From: Lusitaniella coriacea LEGE 07157 | GTDB taxonomy: Bacteria; Cyanobacteriota; Cyanobacteriia; Cyanobacteriales; Spirulinaceae | DNA: 64,000 nt | Direction: 5' to 3' | NCBI RefSeq assembly: GCF_015207425.1 | Contig: NZ_JADEWZ010000019.1 | Span: forward strand, 1 to 64,000 | In this document: piece by piece, positions 54,743 through 64,000 of the stretch | Position numbering within the stretch: position 1 is the first letter of the stretch | How the letters are laid out: every line of letters begins with the position of its first letter | Made by a program: the position numbers and the translations under genes | The notes under the pieces: model-generated | What the model saw: only the letters and a program-made list of their open reading frames with translations | The model's database searches: none | What the model was told of the DNA's origin: nothing

Positions 54743-56413
54743 TCATTGTTCCCAAGAATTCTCCGGAAAATTCATCGATCTCAGTGGGATAGAATCCTCG
54801 GATTGCAAGAGAACCCGGCGGGTGGCAAAGTCTGGAGTGCGTTCGATTTGCGCCTCAAGATCGCTCAGTCTATTTTCGTATCGATCGCGTAAAGTTCTCG
54901 CGCGATCGCTAGAGGAGGTGTTGTTGGGAATTTGCTTGAGTTGCAAAAGCAGTTTTTTCCAGCGCGATCGCGCCCGTTCTAGTTCCCGCTTGCTTGCCGC
55001 AGCTTCGATTTGTCGCTCGATTTTTTTTGCCTGCTTCTCGATCGCCTCAAGTTGTTTTGCTGCCGTTTGTTCCCGCGTCAGGCGTAGATCGACCCGTTCC
55101 AATTCATGACGATAGTACGCGAGCATTTGTTGCGCTTCGGGATACACGGTCACGTCCTTGGGAACGGTTTCAAGCTTGAGGACAGCTTGCTGGAGACGAT
55201 CGCGCGCAGTTTCTAAGGTTTTTAGGGTTTCGGCTTTTTGCGTTTGCAGGCGAGCTTTTGTGCCATCATCAAGGGTTTGTTGGTAAAGTTCTTGGAATTC
55301 GCGATCGCGCGCGCAATAATTAAACGGCTTACAAATCCAAGAAATATAGGGAGAATGCCAGCCGATTCCCAGCAATCCCAGGCAAAAAAGAGTAACCGAA
55401 CCGAGAATAATGGCGTTGCGGCGGTGCTGGGGGGACAACGCAATGCCCTCTGGAGACTGTTGTAGCCTTGGCGTTTTTGAGGCGGGGGAAGCGGGAATAA
55501 CGGCAGTGCTTTTGGGATTGGCAATTAGGGGAAACCAACTACGAGACGGCACCACAGGCGATAGGGCGCTCAACACGTCCGCCGCAGAAGGGTAGCGAAA
55601 TTGGGGTTTTTGAATCAACATTTTGTCGAGAATGCCCCCCAGTGTCTCGCCGATTTGCGCGCGATCGCGCCATTGCCACTCCATCGCCGTACAATCAAAA
55701 AGTTGGCTGGGAAGTTTCCCCGTCAGCAACACCACCGCACTCGCCGCGAGGGCATATAAATCGCTACTGGGGTAACACTGACCGAAATGCAATTGTTCTG
55801 GGGGCGAATATCCCACTTTCCCCACAAATGCAGTGGGTTTTCCCGAACTGCTCGCAGAATCTCGATTTCCCGCGATCGCCTGTTTGACCACCCCAAAATC
55901 AATCAACACCGGAAGCGCCTCGCCCGTCTCCCCTTCTCCCGTCGGAAGCATAATATTGTCCGGGGAAATATCCCGATGAATCACCCCAGTGCGATGGATG
56001 TAATCGAGAACGGGAAGCAGGGCTTGCAACCACCGCAGGATCTCAGCTTCTGAAAACTTTTTACCCTCCTGTTTGCGCTCGTTCAGGAGCGTTAAGTAAT
56101 TCTTGCCTTCTAAATATTCTTGTACTAAAAAGAGTCGTTGCTTCTCCTCAAACCAGGCAAGAAACTTAGGAATTTGAGGATGTGCGAGTTGGTGCAAAAC
56201 CTTTGCTTCTCTCTGGAACAAAAGGCGGGCTTTCTCCAACCCCTCCGGATCTCTGCGCGTCGGCACAAATTCTTTGAGAACGCATTGTTCGTCAAAGCGT
56301 CGTTCGTCTGTCACCAGGTAAGTTCGCCCCAATCCGCCCGAACCCAGAAGTTTCTGAATTCGGTAGCGATTATCAATTAATGTGCCAGAAGCAAGTTCTA
56401 CTGACGCTTTCAC
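54743..56413 (-). CDS. membrane-spanning Ser/Thr protein kinase
   Basis: A 556-residue Hanks-type kinase. GSGGLGRTYLVTDE (P-loop), CVLKEFVP (ATP Lys), GVIHRDISPDNIML (catalytic loop; HRDISPDN), PVLIDFGVVKQAI (DFG), VGKVGYSPPEQLHFGQCYPSSDLYALAASAVVLLTGKLP (activation segment, APE as PPE). Kinase residues about 1-270; a Ser/Pro linker; one membrane helix (AIILGSVTLFCLGLLGIGW, about 335); and a charged coiled coil to the C-terminus. The outside part may sense a signal or bind the TPR protein encoded downstream. Confidence 0.9.
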   Translation of the reverse strand: MKASVELASGTLIDNRYRIQKLLGSGGLGRTYLVTDERRFDEQCVLKEFVPTRRDPEGLEKARLLFQREAKVLHQLAHPQIPKFLAWFEEKQRLFLVQEYLEGKNYLTLLNERKQEGKKFSEAEILRWLQALLPVLDYIHRTGVIHRDISPDNIMLPTGEGETGEALPVLIDFGVVKQAIAGNRDSASSSGKPTAFVGKVGYSPPEQLHFGQCYPSSDLYALAASAVVLLTGKLPSQLFDCTAMEWQWRDRAQIGETLGGILDKMLIQKPQFRYPSAADVLSALSPVVPSRSWFPLIANPKSTAVIPASPASKTPRLQQSPEGIALSPQHRRNAIILGSVTLFCLGLLGIGWHSPYISWICKPFNYCARDREFQELYQQTLDDGTKARLQTQKAETLKTLETARDRLQQAVLKLETVPKDVTVYPEAQQMLAYYRHELERVDLRLTREQTAAKQLEAIEKQAKKIERQIEAAASKRELERARSRWKKLLLQLKQIPNNTSSSDRARTLRDRYENRLSDLEAQIERTPDFATRRVLLQSEDSIPLRSMNFPENSWEQ

Positions 56414-56815
56414 GATTGCACCTCGTCAAATCAATTGCACAACCTTAGTTTTCCCTTCGACCTTATCCTGTTGCTCCATTTATTGCCATCTTTTACCTCT
56501 CTCCCCATTGAAAAGAGAGCTACTTTAATTATTCATGGAGTTGCACGAATTGGAGCTGTTTTTTCATCGATTGTAAAGGCTGTGATGCAGATCGCAGACA
56601 GCACGCGATCGCGCGGGTTTATTTTATTGATTTTTACCACAAACTCAAAAGATTTAAATCACAAACGCAGCCTTACAAAAAAGACATATTTAACATAATG
56701 TAAATATTTTTCTCTGTCTGCAAAATTATTTATTTCTTTTTTTCCCGATCCATACTCTAGGTAGTTGAAAAAATAGATAGAGATAATACTTAGTAATCCC
56801 ACCCCTTGATTGAAA
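56414..56815. other. 402-bp spacer
   Basis: No supported gene. The kinase gene 5' region and an A+T-rich stretch (56640-56760) are seen, with several T runs and a HIP1 site near 56608. No clear promoter could be chosen. Confidence 0.5.
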
Positions 56816-57013
56816 ATGCAATGCTCTCACCAACTGCTTCCCGGTGCAATTTCTGAAATACTCGTCTCCGTCGGAGAAACCGGAACCCTAACCCTAAACG
56901 ATCGTTACGGATTAATGGCAGCACTCCTCGACGATTTTTTGACAGAAGAAGAACAAAGAGCGATTAATAGAATTCTCCGTGCGGTACTTCGCGGCAAAAT
57001 CGAGATTGTATAA
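56816..57013 (+). CDS. short conserved cyanobacterial protein (65 aa)
   Basis: ATG 56816. The product is MQCSHQLLPGAISEILVSVGETGTLTLNDRY followed by GLMAALLDDFLTEEEQRAINRILRAVLRGKIEIV. The C-terminal helix pair resembles small conserved hypothetical proteins found across cyanobacteria, of unknown function. No domain is assigned. Confidence 0.55.
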   Translation: MQCSHQLLPGAISEILVSVGETGTLTLNDRYGLMAALLDDFLTEEEQRAINRILRAVLRGKIEIV

Positions 57014-57215
57014 GGTCATTAGCAAACGCGATTGGGCAGCAATTGTAACAAAGCTCGCCATCTTAATACTCTGTTAATCGAGAAATGAGAGATTGTTGGC
57101 AAGCGCAAGCCGTTACCCTTATCCCCCTTCCCCGTCAGTTGAAACTTGACAAATCACTGTCACGTCTTGGCTCTTTTGGCAATTTCTTGTAGAACAGAGC
57201 GCGAGATTGCAAATT

Positions 57216-57542
57216 TTAGCACAGCAATAAACGAATTTTGGAATTGAAAGCAGCATCCAAACTTTCCAAAATTTCAAATTCTTTATCTAATCCCGTAATT
57301 TCAAGCATGAATAAAACGGGTTGTTTGAGATTTAATAGATAAAGACGGCATCCATATTGTCGAGCTGCTTGACGAACTGCGATCAGTGAGGTCAAACCAA
57401 AATGGTTAATAAAATTAACCTGAACCATATCGATGACCCAACAAGATTCTTCTTGCACTGGGAGTAAGCCAAAGACTTTTTGCTGGAGTATCGAAGCCCC
57501 CTTGATATCTAAATCTCTTTGAGGACGCAGCACAATATTCAT
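57216..57542 (-). CDS. STAS domain protein lacking the usual phospho-site
   Basis: About 108 residues from ATG 57542; a longer frame to 57560 would add six residues. The fold is that of SpoIIAA-type anti-anti-sigma factors: NIVLRPQRDLDIKGASILQQKVFGLL, VIDMVQVNFINHFGLTSLIAVRQAARQYGCRLYLLNLKQPVLFMLEITGLDKEF. In the phosphorylation loop the residue before GL is Phe (HFGL) instead of Ser or Thr, so it cannot be regulated by phosphorylation at that site. It may be a constitutive partner or a STAS-fold binding protein. It is divergent from the alpha/beta hydrolase. Confidence 0.75.
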   Translation of the reverse strand: MNIVLRPQRDLDIKGASILQQKVFGLLPVQEESCWVIDMVQVNFINHFGLTSLIAVRQAARQYGCRLYLLNLKQPVLFMLEITGLDKEFEILESLDAAFNSKIRLLLC

Positions 57543-57610
57543 AAATCCATTCTGACCCATCCACCGGTTTTAACTCGCTCCCATCCCAGAAAAAAAGACT
57601 TTTTACTCTG

Positions 57611-58207
57611 ATGGAAAATATAGATTCTAAATATATAAAAGTCCAAAGGGCAACTATTCATTATCTTGAGGCGGAAAAAAAAGGATCGCAAACAATTGTT
57701 TTGCTCCACGGCGCGAGTTTTCAAGCACAGACGTGGCAAAACTTAGGAACGCTCGATTTTTTAGCCCAACAAGACTATCAGGTTGTCGCAGTAGATATGC
57801 CGGGTTACGGTCAATCAGGGGCGTTTTCTGGTACGCCGTCTGAGTTTTTGCGAGAATTTCTTGAAAGCCTCAATTTACACCTGCCGATTCTGGTTTCTCC
57901 TTCGATGAGCGGCAGTTACGCCCTTCCCTTTCTTATCGATTATACAAATCGATTGAGGGGGCTTGTCGCGATCGCGCCTGTCGGGATTGTCCGCTATCAA
58001 GATCGATTGCGAGGGATCGAACTTCCCACCTTAGCCCTTTGGGGCAGCAACGATCGTATTATTCCCCTGCAACAAGCAGATTTACTCGCCCAACTGATGC
58101 CTAATACTCAAAAAGTCGTTATCGAAGATGCGGGTCATGCCTGCTATATGCGCGCAACGACTGAGTTTCATCAACATTTGCTGGAATTTATCCAAAAATT
58201 GGGCTAA
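57611..58207 (+). CDS. alpha/beta hydrolase (ABHD14-like)
   Basis: A 198-residue protein. IVLLHGASFQAQTW (oxyanion hole), VVAVDMPGYGQSG, the nucleophile elbow PSMSGSYALPFL (Ser in SMSGS), catalytic Asp in ALWGSNDRIIP and His in DAGHACYM. The length and motif spacing fit the small ABHD14-type esterases. The substrate is unknown. The STAS gene lies divergently upstream. Confidence 0.8.
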   Translation: MENIDSKYIKVQRATIHYLEAEKKGSQTIVLLHGASFQAQTWQNLGTLDFLAQQDYQVVAVDMPGYGQSGAFSGTPSEFLREFLESLNLHLPILVSPSMSGSYALPFLIDYTNRLRGLVAIAPVGIVRYQDRLRGIELPTLALWGSNDRIIPLQQADLLAQLMPNTQKVVIEDAGHACYMRATTEFHQHLLEFIQKLG

Positions 58208-58257
58208 AAACCCTGCAATAGCGTCAATCATCACTATCTATCATCGAGATAAATTTA

Positions 58258-58779
58258 ATGACCCATTCCACCGTTGCAAACACCTCTCTCAATCTCCCTT
58301 CTTTCCTCGCCTGCGAAGACTTACAGCAAATTTGTCAGGACTTTCTTAAACTCGACGAACGACAGCGCTTGTCCATTCTCCAACAAATTGGATTGGCGCG
58401 GTACGATTTTTTAATTCCGATGCCCTTGAGCGAAACTAATATTGCTTGCGTGATGCGCTTATTTAGTACGCCGAGTCAGGCAAAGTTTCCGGATTTGCGC
58501 GGCGCAGATTTATCGGGATTGAATTTAGCGGGAGTTAATTTCATTCGGGGTAACCTAACAGGAACCAATCTTCAAGGGAGTTGCTTATCCAGTGCGGATT
58601 TGCTCTTTGCTAATTTGACCAATGCAGATTTGCGAGGCGCAGATTTACGCGGTGCAACCCTCAATGAAACGGTTTGGCTGGGAACGCGGGTTGAAGGGTG
58701 TCACCTGGGGAAAGGGATTGGGTTAACGAAACGGGATGTTACGGATTTGACCCTCAATGGCGGAATATTTGAACGCTAA
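58258..58779 (+). CDS. pentapeptide-repeat protein
   Basis: A 173-residue protein. The N-terminal 70 residues are unassigned ([31 protein letters not shown]). Residues about 80-150 consist of A(D/N)LxG pentapeptide repeats ([47 protein letters not shown]), which build a right-handed quadrilateral beta helix. The C-terminus ([34 protein letters not shown]) caps it. The function of such proteins is mostly unknown. It starts 51 bp after the hydrolase and may be cotranscribed. Confidence 0.8.
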   Translation: MTHSTVANTSLNLPSFLACEDLQQICQDFLKLDERQRLSILQQIGLARYDFLIPMPLSETNIACVMRLFSTPSQAKFPDLRGADLSGLNLAGVNFIRGNLTGTNLQGSCLSSADLLFANLTNADLRGADLRGATLNETVWLGTRVEGCHLGKGIGLTKRDVTDLTLNGGIFER

Positions 58780-58793
58780 CTTGGATATTCTCT

Positions 58794-58914
58794 TAAACCG
58801 CGTCTAGCTTGAAAACCATAGTTTTGGGAATCCACCTGAAAATCTTTTAGGCTAAAGACTGTAGGTTTTAGAGTATTCCGAACAAACTCCAGGTTCCAAC
58901 GTGGACGCGGTTTA
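58794..58914. repeat. 121-bp inverted-repeat-ended element
   Basis: TAAACCGCGTC at 58794-58804 and its exact inverse GACGCGGTTTA at 58904-58914 form 11-bp perfect ends. Between them AAAACC and GGTTTT, and GGAAT and ATTCC, are also complementary but in crossing order. It is non-coding and lies between a + and a - gene. Confidence 0.55.
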
Positions 58915-58950
58915 TATATTAAATCCTTCTAATTACCCATCATAAAAATT

Positions 58951-59013
58951 CTCCGTGTCACCGTGTCACCGTGTCACCCCATCTCCCCGTCACCGTGTCA
59001 CCCCGTCACCGGG
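58951..59013. repeat. GTCACC microrepeat tract
   Basis: CACCGTGTCACC-type units repeat with an 8-10 bp period from about 58951 to 59013, including CCCCGTCACC. The same motif occurs near 52,305-52,330 and its complement near 53,516-53,540. The 3' end of the adenosine-deaminase-like gene lies in it. Confidence 0.75.
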
Positions 59014-60019
59014 TCAGTGCTTCAGTGAGCAAGGATGCAGGGGGTTGGTCGTGAGGCCAAGCGAAGGCGTGGCGGAATGCTGCTTCTTGGCAGGCTTGGA
59101 GTTGTCGGAAGTCGATGACATCTTGGGTGAGGAGATTTTCGTATTCAAAGGGAAGGCGAACGTTGTGGAGTCCAGCGTTATCGGTGCAGATGGCGATATC
59201 AACCCCCGCATCGAAACAACGGTCAAAGACGGTTTTGAGGTGGTGGAGGTCGTCTAGGGTTCCGGTTTTGAGGTAGGTGGTGGGACAGACTTCGAGACAC
59301 TGATTTCGCGCTGCAACGTCTTTGAGGAGGTGGGGATAGCGAAGGGGAATTTGGATGCCGTGACCGATGCGCATCAGGTAGGGAAGGAGTTCGGGATAGC
59401 AACCGTCGGGGGTTTCGTAGAGGTGTCCGGTGGTTTTGATGCCGCGCGATCGCGCGTATTCGTACAATTGAATAAATTCATCGAGGCGTTCGGCGTAGTG
59501 GGAGTCTCCCCCCGCCACATCAATCGCACAGACGTATTCGGGCATTTGGGCAGCCAGGTCTACAATGGCGCGATTCACCGCGTAGGGAAGGCGAGAGTGG
59601 GTGCAGAGGATTTGGCTGGTGACCATTGGGTATTCCGGGACGCGAGACGTTTTGCCGACGATTTCGACGATTTTTGCCATCTCATCAATGCGTTGGGTTT
59701 GGCTTAAAGCTTCCGAGGTACGCAAATAGGGAGTGTAGCGTAATTCCAAATAGGCTAAATTTTCAAAAATATAAGCGCCCCGAATCAAGCGATAAATAAA
59801 GTAGGGCAGGGTTTCGGCGCTTTGGACGCTTTCGACAAGGGTGTGGAGTTCGAGGTATTCATCGAGGGTGTTGCGCGATCGCGTGTAAAATTCTTCAAAT
59901 TCAGCATAATCGGGAAAGCGCTCGCTCAGTTCCAGGTCGCGCCGTTGGAAATAACGCCAGAGAACGCGAGGTACTACAGAGCCTCCTAAGTGACGGTGTA
60001 AATCTGCGTATAGTGCCAT
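59006..60019 (-). CDS. adenosine deaminase family protein
   Basis: A 337-residue metal-dependent deaminase. LYADLHRHLGGSVVPRVLWRYFQRR (HxH metal ligands), ETLPYFIYRLIRGAYIFENLAYLELRYTPYL, VCAIDVAGGDSHYAERLDEFI, ITTGHLYETPDGC-type KTTGHLYETPDG (His), RIGHGIQIPLR, and CTDNAGLHNVRLPFEYENLL (metal Asp). These match the adenosine/AMP deaminase superfamily. The true substrate may be adenosine or another purine. The stop codon and last codons fall in the GTCACC microrepeat. Confidence 0.85.
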   Translation of the reverse strand: MALYADLHRHLGGSVVPRVLWRYFQRRDLELSERFPDYAEFEEFYTRSRNTLDEYLELHTLVESVQSAETLPYFIYRLIRGAYIFENLAYLELRYTPYLRTSEALSQTQRIDEMAKIVEIVGKTSRVPEYPMVTSQILCTHSRLPYAVNRAIVDLAAQMPEYVCAIDVAGGDSHYAERLDEFIQLYEYARSRGIKTTGHLYETPDGCYPELLPYLMRIGHGIQIPLRYPHLLKDVAARNQCLEVCPTTYLKTGTLDDLHHLKTVFDRCFDAGVDIAICTDNAGLHNVRLPFEYENLLTQDVIDFRQLQACQEAAFRHAFAWPHDQPPASLLTEALTR

Positions 60020-60123
60020 ATTTTTCTAAAAACTCCTTGTAACCTCCCCTTTAATGTAAAGGGAATCGAATTTGAGTCGATCGAGAATGGAAAAAACAAT
60101 CTTGATGCGCCTTCTCAGTTATC

Positions 60124-60139
60124 AACTAATTAATTAGTT
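60124..60139. promoter_or_regulatory. 16-bp perfect palindrome upstream of purA
   Basis: AACTAATTAATTAGTT is a perfect inverted repeat. It lies between two copies of a 21-nt motif AAAAAACAA(T/C)CTTGA (starting about 60091 and 60158). A candidate operator; no factor is known. Confidence 0.4.
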
Positions 60140-60170
60140 AATTGAGCGATGGAGAACAAAAAAAACAACC

Positions 60171-60200
60171 TTGACACGCCTAACAGACAGTGTGGATAAT
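60171..60200 (+). promoter_or_regulatory. sigma-70-type promoter of purA
   Basis: TTGACA at 60171-60176 and GATAAT at 60195-60200 with an 18-bp spacer. The -10 overlaps TGTGGATAA, a DnaA-box match, which may be chance. Start codon 39 bp downstream. Confidence 0.55.
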
Positions 60201-60229
60201 GGGAGATTGTGAAAACTGTCGCAATTTAA

Positions 60230-61573
<1,344 letters not shown>

Positions 61574-61608
61574 CCTAGGAACCATTCACGACCTATCTAG
61601 AAAAAATC

Positions 61609-62232
61609 ATGTCCATAACCATTGAATGTCAAAAACGCCCAGACGGGAGCAAACCCAGAGCCTTACGCCGCGAAGGGCTGATTCCAGCCGCCCTATACGG
61701 ACACAAGGGAACCGAATCCGTCTCCCTCACCCTCAAAGCGAAAGAAGCTGAAAATCTTCTCAAAGCAGCAACCATCAACAACACTCTCATTGATGTCAGC
61801 GTTCCCGAAATGTCATGGACGGGGAAAGCACTAATTAGAGACGTGCAAAGCCATCCCTGGAAAAGAACCCTCTATCACCTGAGCTTTTTCGCCGTCGCAG
61901 GTCACGGTAGCTTGGAAGTTGTCGTTCCCGTTAACCTCATCGGAACCGCACCGGGAGTAAAACTTGGGGGAATCTTAGAGCAAAGTACAACGGAGATGCG
62001 AGTGAGTTGTTTGGCAGGTAAGATTCCGGAATCCATCGAGATCGATATCTCCAAAATGGAAACAGGAGACTCCTTGGCAGTAAGCGATGTTGCAATGCCA
62101 GAAGGCGTTGATGTTTTAGAAGATCCCGAAACCGTTGTGGTGAGTATCGTCGTTCCCAGCAAACCCGCAACTCCAGAAGGAGAAGAAGAAGAAGAAGCCG
62201 AAGTGGCAGAAGAACCCGCGATCGCGGAATAG
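61609..62232 (+). CDS. rplY: 50S ribosomal protein L25/general stress protein Ctc
   Basis: A 207-residue protein with the long (CTC/TL5-type) L25 layout. The N-terminal 5S-RNA-binding domain contains ITIECQKRPDGSKPRALRREGLIPAALYGHKG and ends FFAVAGHGSLEVVVPVNLIG; a second domain runs to about 180. The acidic tail (EGEEEEEAEVAEEP) is typical of cyanobacterial L25. It follows purA closely. Confidence 0.93.
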   Translation: MSITIECQKRPDGSKPRALRREGLIPAALYGHKGTESVSLTLKAKEAENLLKAATINNTLIDVSVPEMSWTGKALIRDVQSHPWKRTLYHLSFFAVAGHGSLEVVVPVNLIGTAPGVKLGGILEQSTTEMRVSCLAGKIPESIEIDISKMETGDSLAVSDVAMPEGVDVLEDPETVVVSIVVPSKPATPEGEEEEEAEVAEEPAIAE

Positions 62233-62332
62233 TTCGGATAAACTGATGTTTGTGTTGTTTTCTAACTCCAGGAGTGCCAGCGCATTCCTGGTTTTATTTA
62301 TTTAATTTACCCCCTTTTCTAGGAGAAAGTTC

Positions 62333-63319
62333 GTGTACGACTATAACGTTTACGGCATTGGTAACGCCTTGGTGGATATGGAATTTGAGGTTTCCTCGGA
62401 ACTACTCCAAGACCTCAAAATTGATAAAGGGGTCATGACCTTAATGGACGAAGAACAACAACACGCAGTACTAGAACGCCTAAAAGATCGCCACTGCAAA
62501 AAAAGTTGCGGCGGTTCGGCGGCAAATGCAATCGTTGCGATTTCTCAACTGGGCGGGCGCTGTTTTTATTCATGCAAAATAGGAAACGACGAAACGGGTT
62601 CTTTTTACTTAGAAGACTTGTTGCGCTGCGGAGTCGATACTAACCTGCAAACCCAAGACCCTTCCCCCGGAATTACAGGAAAATGTTTGGTGATGGTCAC
62701 TCCCGACGCAGATCGCACGATGAACACCTTTTTGGGGATTACAGGGGAATTGTCCCTTGACGAACTTGCGCCAGAACAATTAAAAGCCTCTGAATATTTG
62801 TATATGGAAGGGTATCTCGTCTCTTCCCCCACCGGAAAAGCAACCGCGATCGCGTCCCGCGAAATTGCCGAAAAATCCGGAGTTAAAACCGTACTTTCCC
62901 TTTCCGATCCCAATATGGTCGAATTTTTTGAAGCGGGTTTGCGCGAAATGATGGGATCGGGTTTGGATTTTATTTTTGCCAACGAAAGCGAAGCATTAAA
63001 ACTGGCAAAAACCGCCGAATTATCCGAAGCAATTGAATATTTAAAGCAATTTGCTCAAGGCTTTGCCATTACCAGAGGTTCAAAAGGCTCTTTAGTCTTC
63101 GACGGTCAAAAAGTCATTGACATCGCGCCTGTAGCGGTTAAAGCCGTCGATACGGTGGGTGCGGGAGATATGTATGCAGGGGTATTTCTCTACGGCATCA
63201 CCCACGGAATGAGTTTTGAGGAAGCGGGGATTTTAGCATCACGCGCCTCGGCGAAGATTGTGACTCAATTTGGGCCGCGTTTGGCAACAGAAGAAGTACA
63301 AGCGCTATTAATAGCTTGA
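62333..63319 (+). CDS. PfkB-family kinase, probable adenosine kinase
   Basis: A 328-residue protein, GTG 62333 behind AGGAGA. YDYNVYGIGNALVDMEFEVSSELLQDL is the adenosine-kinase-type start, then KKSCGGSAANAIVAISQLGGRCFYSCKIGNDETG, the substrate-lid region and the catalytic VKAVDTVGAGDMYAGVFLYGI (Asp in GAGD). ADP/ribokinase-like fold. Phosphorylation of adenosine is the likely reaction, but other nucleoside or sugar kinases of the family are possible. It closes a purine-related run with purA. Confidence 0.85.
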   Translation: MYDYNVYGIGNALVDMEFEVSSELLQDLKIDKGVMTLMDEEQQHAVLERLKDRHCKKSCGGSAANAIVAISQLGGRCFYSCKIGNDETGSFYLEDLLRCGVDTNLQTQDPSPGITGKCLVMVTPDADRTMNTFLGITGELSLDELAPEQLKASEYLYMEGYLVSSPTGKATAIASREIAEKSGVKTVLSLSDPNMVEFFEAGLREMMGSGLDFIFANESEALKLAKTAELSEAIEYLKQFAQGFAITRGSKGSLVFDGQKVIDIAPVAVKAVDTVGAGDMYAGVFLYGITHGMSFEEAGILASRASAKIVTQFGPRLATEEVQALLIA

Positions 63320-63397
63320 TAGTTCTTATCGAATCTGCGTGCAGCTAATTGTTTCAGCAGTTGTTGGGGGCTTGTGCAACAACGCAAGCAACTTTTG

Positions 63398-63661
63398 TCA
63401 ATCCGCTGCGCTAGTGTTATTCTGCTGCGGTTGGGTTTGTCGAACCCCTGCCAAGATTAATGCGATCGCCTCCTGAGTATGCTTTTCCAGCATGGCTTTG
63501 CTCAAAAGCCGTTGACCCTGGGGAAACTGCTCAATATTACCTGCACCAATAAAATAGAACAAACAAGTCCCCATAATATTGATGGCAGATTGAAATGGAT
63601 CGAGCGACCGAAATACACTCGTCGTCACGCCTCGTTCTAGAATTGCGATCAAAGCTGCATC
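63398..63661 (-). pseudogene. C-terminal half of a TetR-type regulator
   Basis: Reading the minus strand, homologous sequence starts at DAALIAILERGVTTSVFRSLDPFQSAINIMGTCLFYFIGAGNIEQ and ends HTQEAIALILAGVRQTQPQ. This matches the ligand-binding half of TetR regulators. The N-terminal DNA-binding half is missing and the frame upstream is antisense to the FAD fragment. It is truncated at about 63661, directly at the junction with the FAD monooxygenase fragment. Confidence 0.65.
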
Positions 63662-63952
63662 AATGCTTATCCCATGCTGCCCACTATGGGGCAAGGAGCC
63701 TGCACTGCTTTGGAAGATGCCTATATTGTGGCAAAATGCCTTCAAGAAAATCCCGATCCGGTTGCTGCATTCCAAACGTATGAATCCTTACGCTTTCCTC
63801 GTACCAAAGCGATCGTCGAACAGTCTTTGCAATCCAGTAAGATGGGGCAATTGAGAAATCCTATGGCGGTCGGACTCCGCAATGTCTTTATGAAAGTAAT
63901 GAGTTCAGCAATTAGCAGCAGTTTTAAATCTCTTCATTCTTACCGCGCTTAA
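63662..63952 (+). pseudogene. C-terminal half of an FAD-dependent monooxygenase
   Basis: The frame begins abruptly within the FAD-binding motif (NAYPMLPTMGQGACTALEDAYIVAKCL; normally GDAAHPMLP) and continues NPDPVAAFQTYESLRFPRTKAIVEQS to RA-stop at 63952. The N-terminal Rossmann GxGxxG and DG motifs are absent. It is joined head to head with the TetR fragment, so neither gene is functional. Confidence 0.7.
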
Positions 63953-64000
63953 CATCCCACGGATAGCTCCTTAATTACGCCCCAACTGACAAAATAAGGC

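Noticed and set aside
56435-56698. 87-residue frame upstream of the 65-residue gene
   Set aside because: Weak start, no family and A+T-driven composition.
58951-59013. short tandem GTCACC repeats as a possible CRISPR array
   Set aside because: Units of about 8-10 bp without spacers; no cas genes. A microrepeat.
60191-60199. DnaA-box match TGTGGATAA upstream of purA
   Set aside because: A single box overlapping a promoter -10 with no cluster, no dnaA or dnaN nearby and no strong A+T unwinding stretch. Not an origin.

Overview
The window is chromosomal DNA from a cyanobacterium. The palindrome GCGATCGC (HIP1), often extended to GCGATCGCG, occurs throughout genes and spacers. Many genes are cyanobacterial or plastid-lineage families: ndhD, ycf39, the pdhB-secD-secF run, DUF1815, DUF3181, SxtJ, two-AAA_35-type STAND ATPases, and TPR-CHAT and kinase-TPR proteins. 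The genus cannot be fixed from the sequence. No tRNA, rRNA, CRISPR array or complete insertion sequence was seen.

Layout. From 1 to about 18.1 kb the content is accessory and conflict-related. It holds an orphan phosphorothioation-type methyltransferase with a duplicated flanking domain, a frameshifted calcium-binding lipoprotein, an HTH-AAA_35 ATPase, a tiny RHH regulator, a GIY-YIG-like orphan, a glycosyltransferase, a Uma2 protein, an RloA/RloB (AbiL-like) pair, a 1193-residue AAA_35-WD40 protein, a J-like/TPR-like pair and a VWA protein. From 18.4 to 30 kb are housekeeping and metabolic genes (2TM, DUF3181, a GT4 glycosyltransferase, ndhD, an EamA exporter, GFA, RidA, a Gfo/Idh/MocA oxidoreductase, a photolyase), with a frameshifted ADP-ribosylglycohydrolase and a Pho-box-like array. 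From 30.4 to 38.2 kb are a TPR-CHAT protein, nadK, ycf39, an MBL-fold hydrolase, aroC and a peroxiredoxin.

From 38.3 to 39.05 kb lies a protein-free locus with two diverged copies of an apparent structured RNA of about 255 nt. A 15-bp long-range helix is kept in both copies through three compensatory base-pair changes, and every G-U pair implies transcription from the + strand. I do not recognise the family, and this is the best candidate here for something undescribed. From 39.05 to 46.8 kb follow DUF4336, an SxtJ-DUF5989-SGNH run, DM13, secF, secD and pdhB. From 47 to 60 kb are a cation-chloride cotransporter, an aminotransferase, a PhoB-type regulator, a creatininase-like protein, an HpnI-like glycosyltransferase, a Ser/Thr kinase with a TPR protein, STAS, alpha/beta-hydrolase, pentapeptide and adenosine-deaminase-like genes. 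The right end carries purA, rplY and adenosine kinase. It finishes with a remnant in which the C-terminal halves of a TetR regulator and an FAD monooxygenase are fused head to head.

Small dispersed repeats are common. They include three copies of a 63-bp MITE-like element, two copies of a TATATAGCGTTTC-ended MITE-like element, REP-type palindromes (one read through inside the CHAT gene) and GTCACC/GGGGAGA microrepeats, some of which now form the 3' ends of genes. All functional calls come from reading translated sequence and recalling families; no database search was run.
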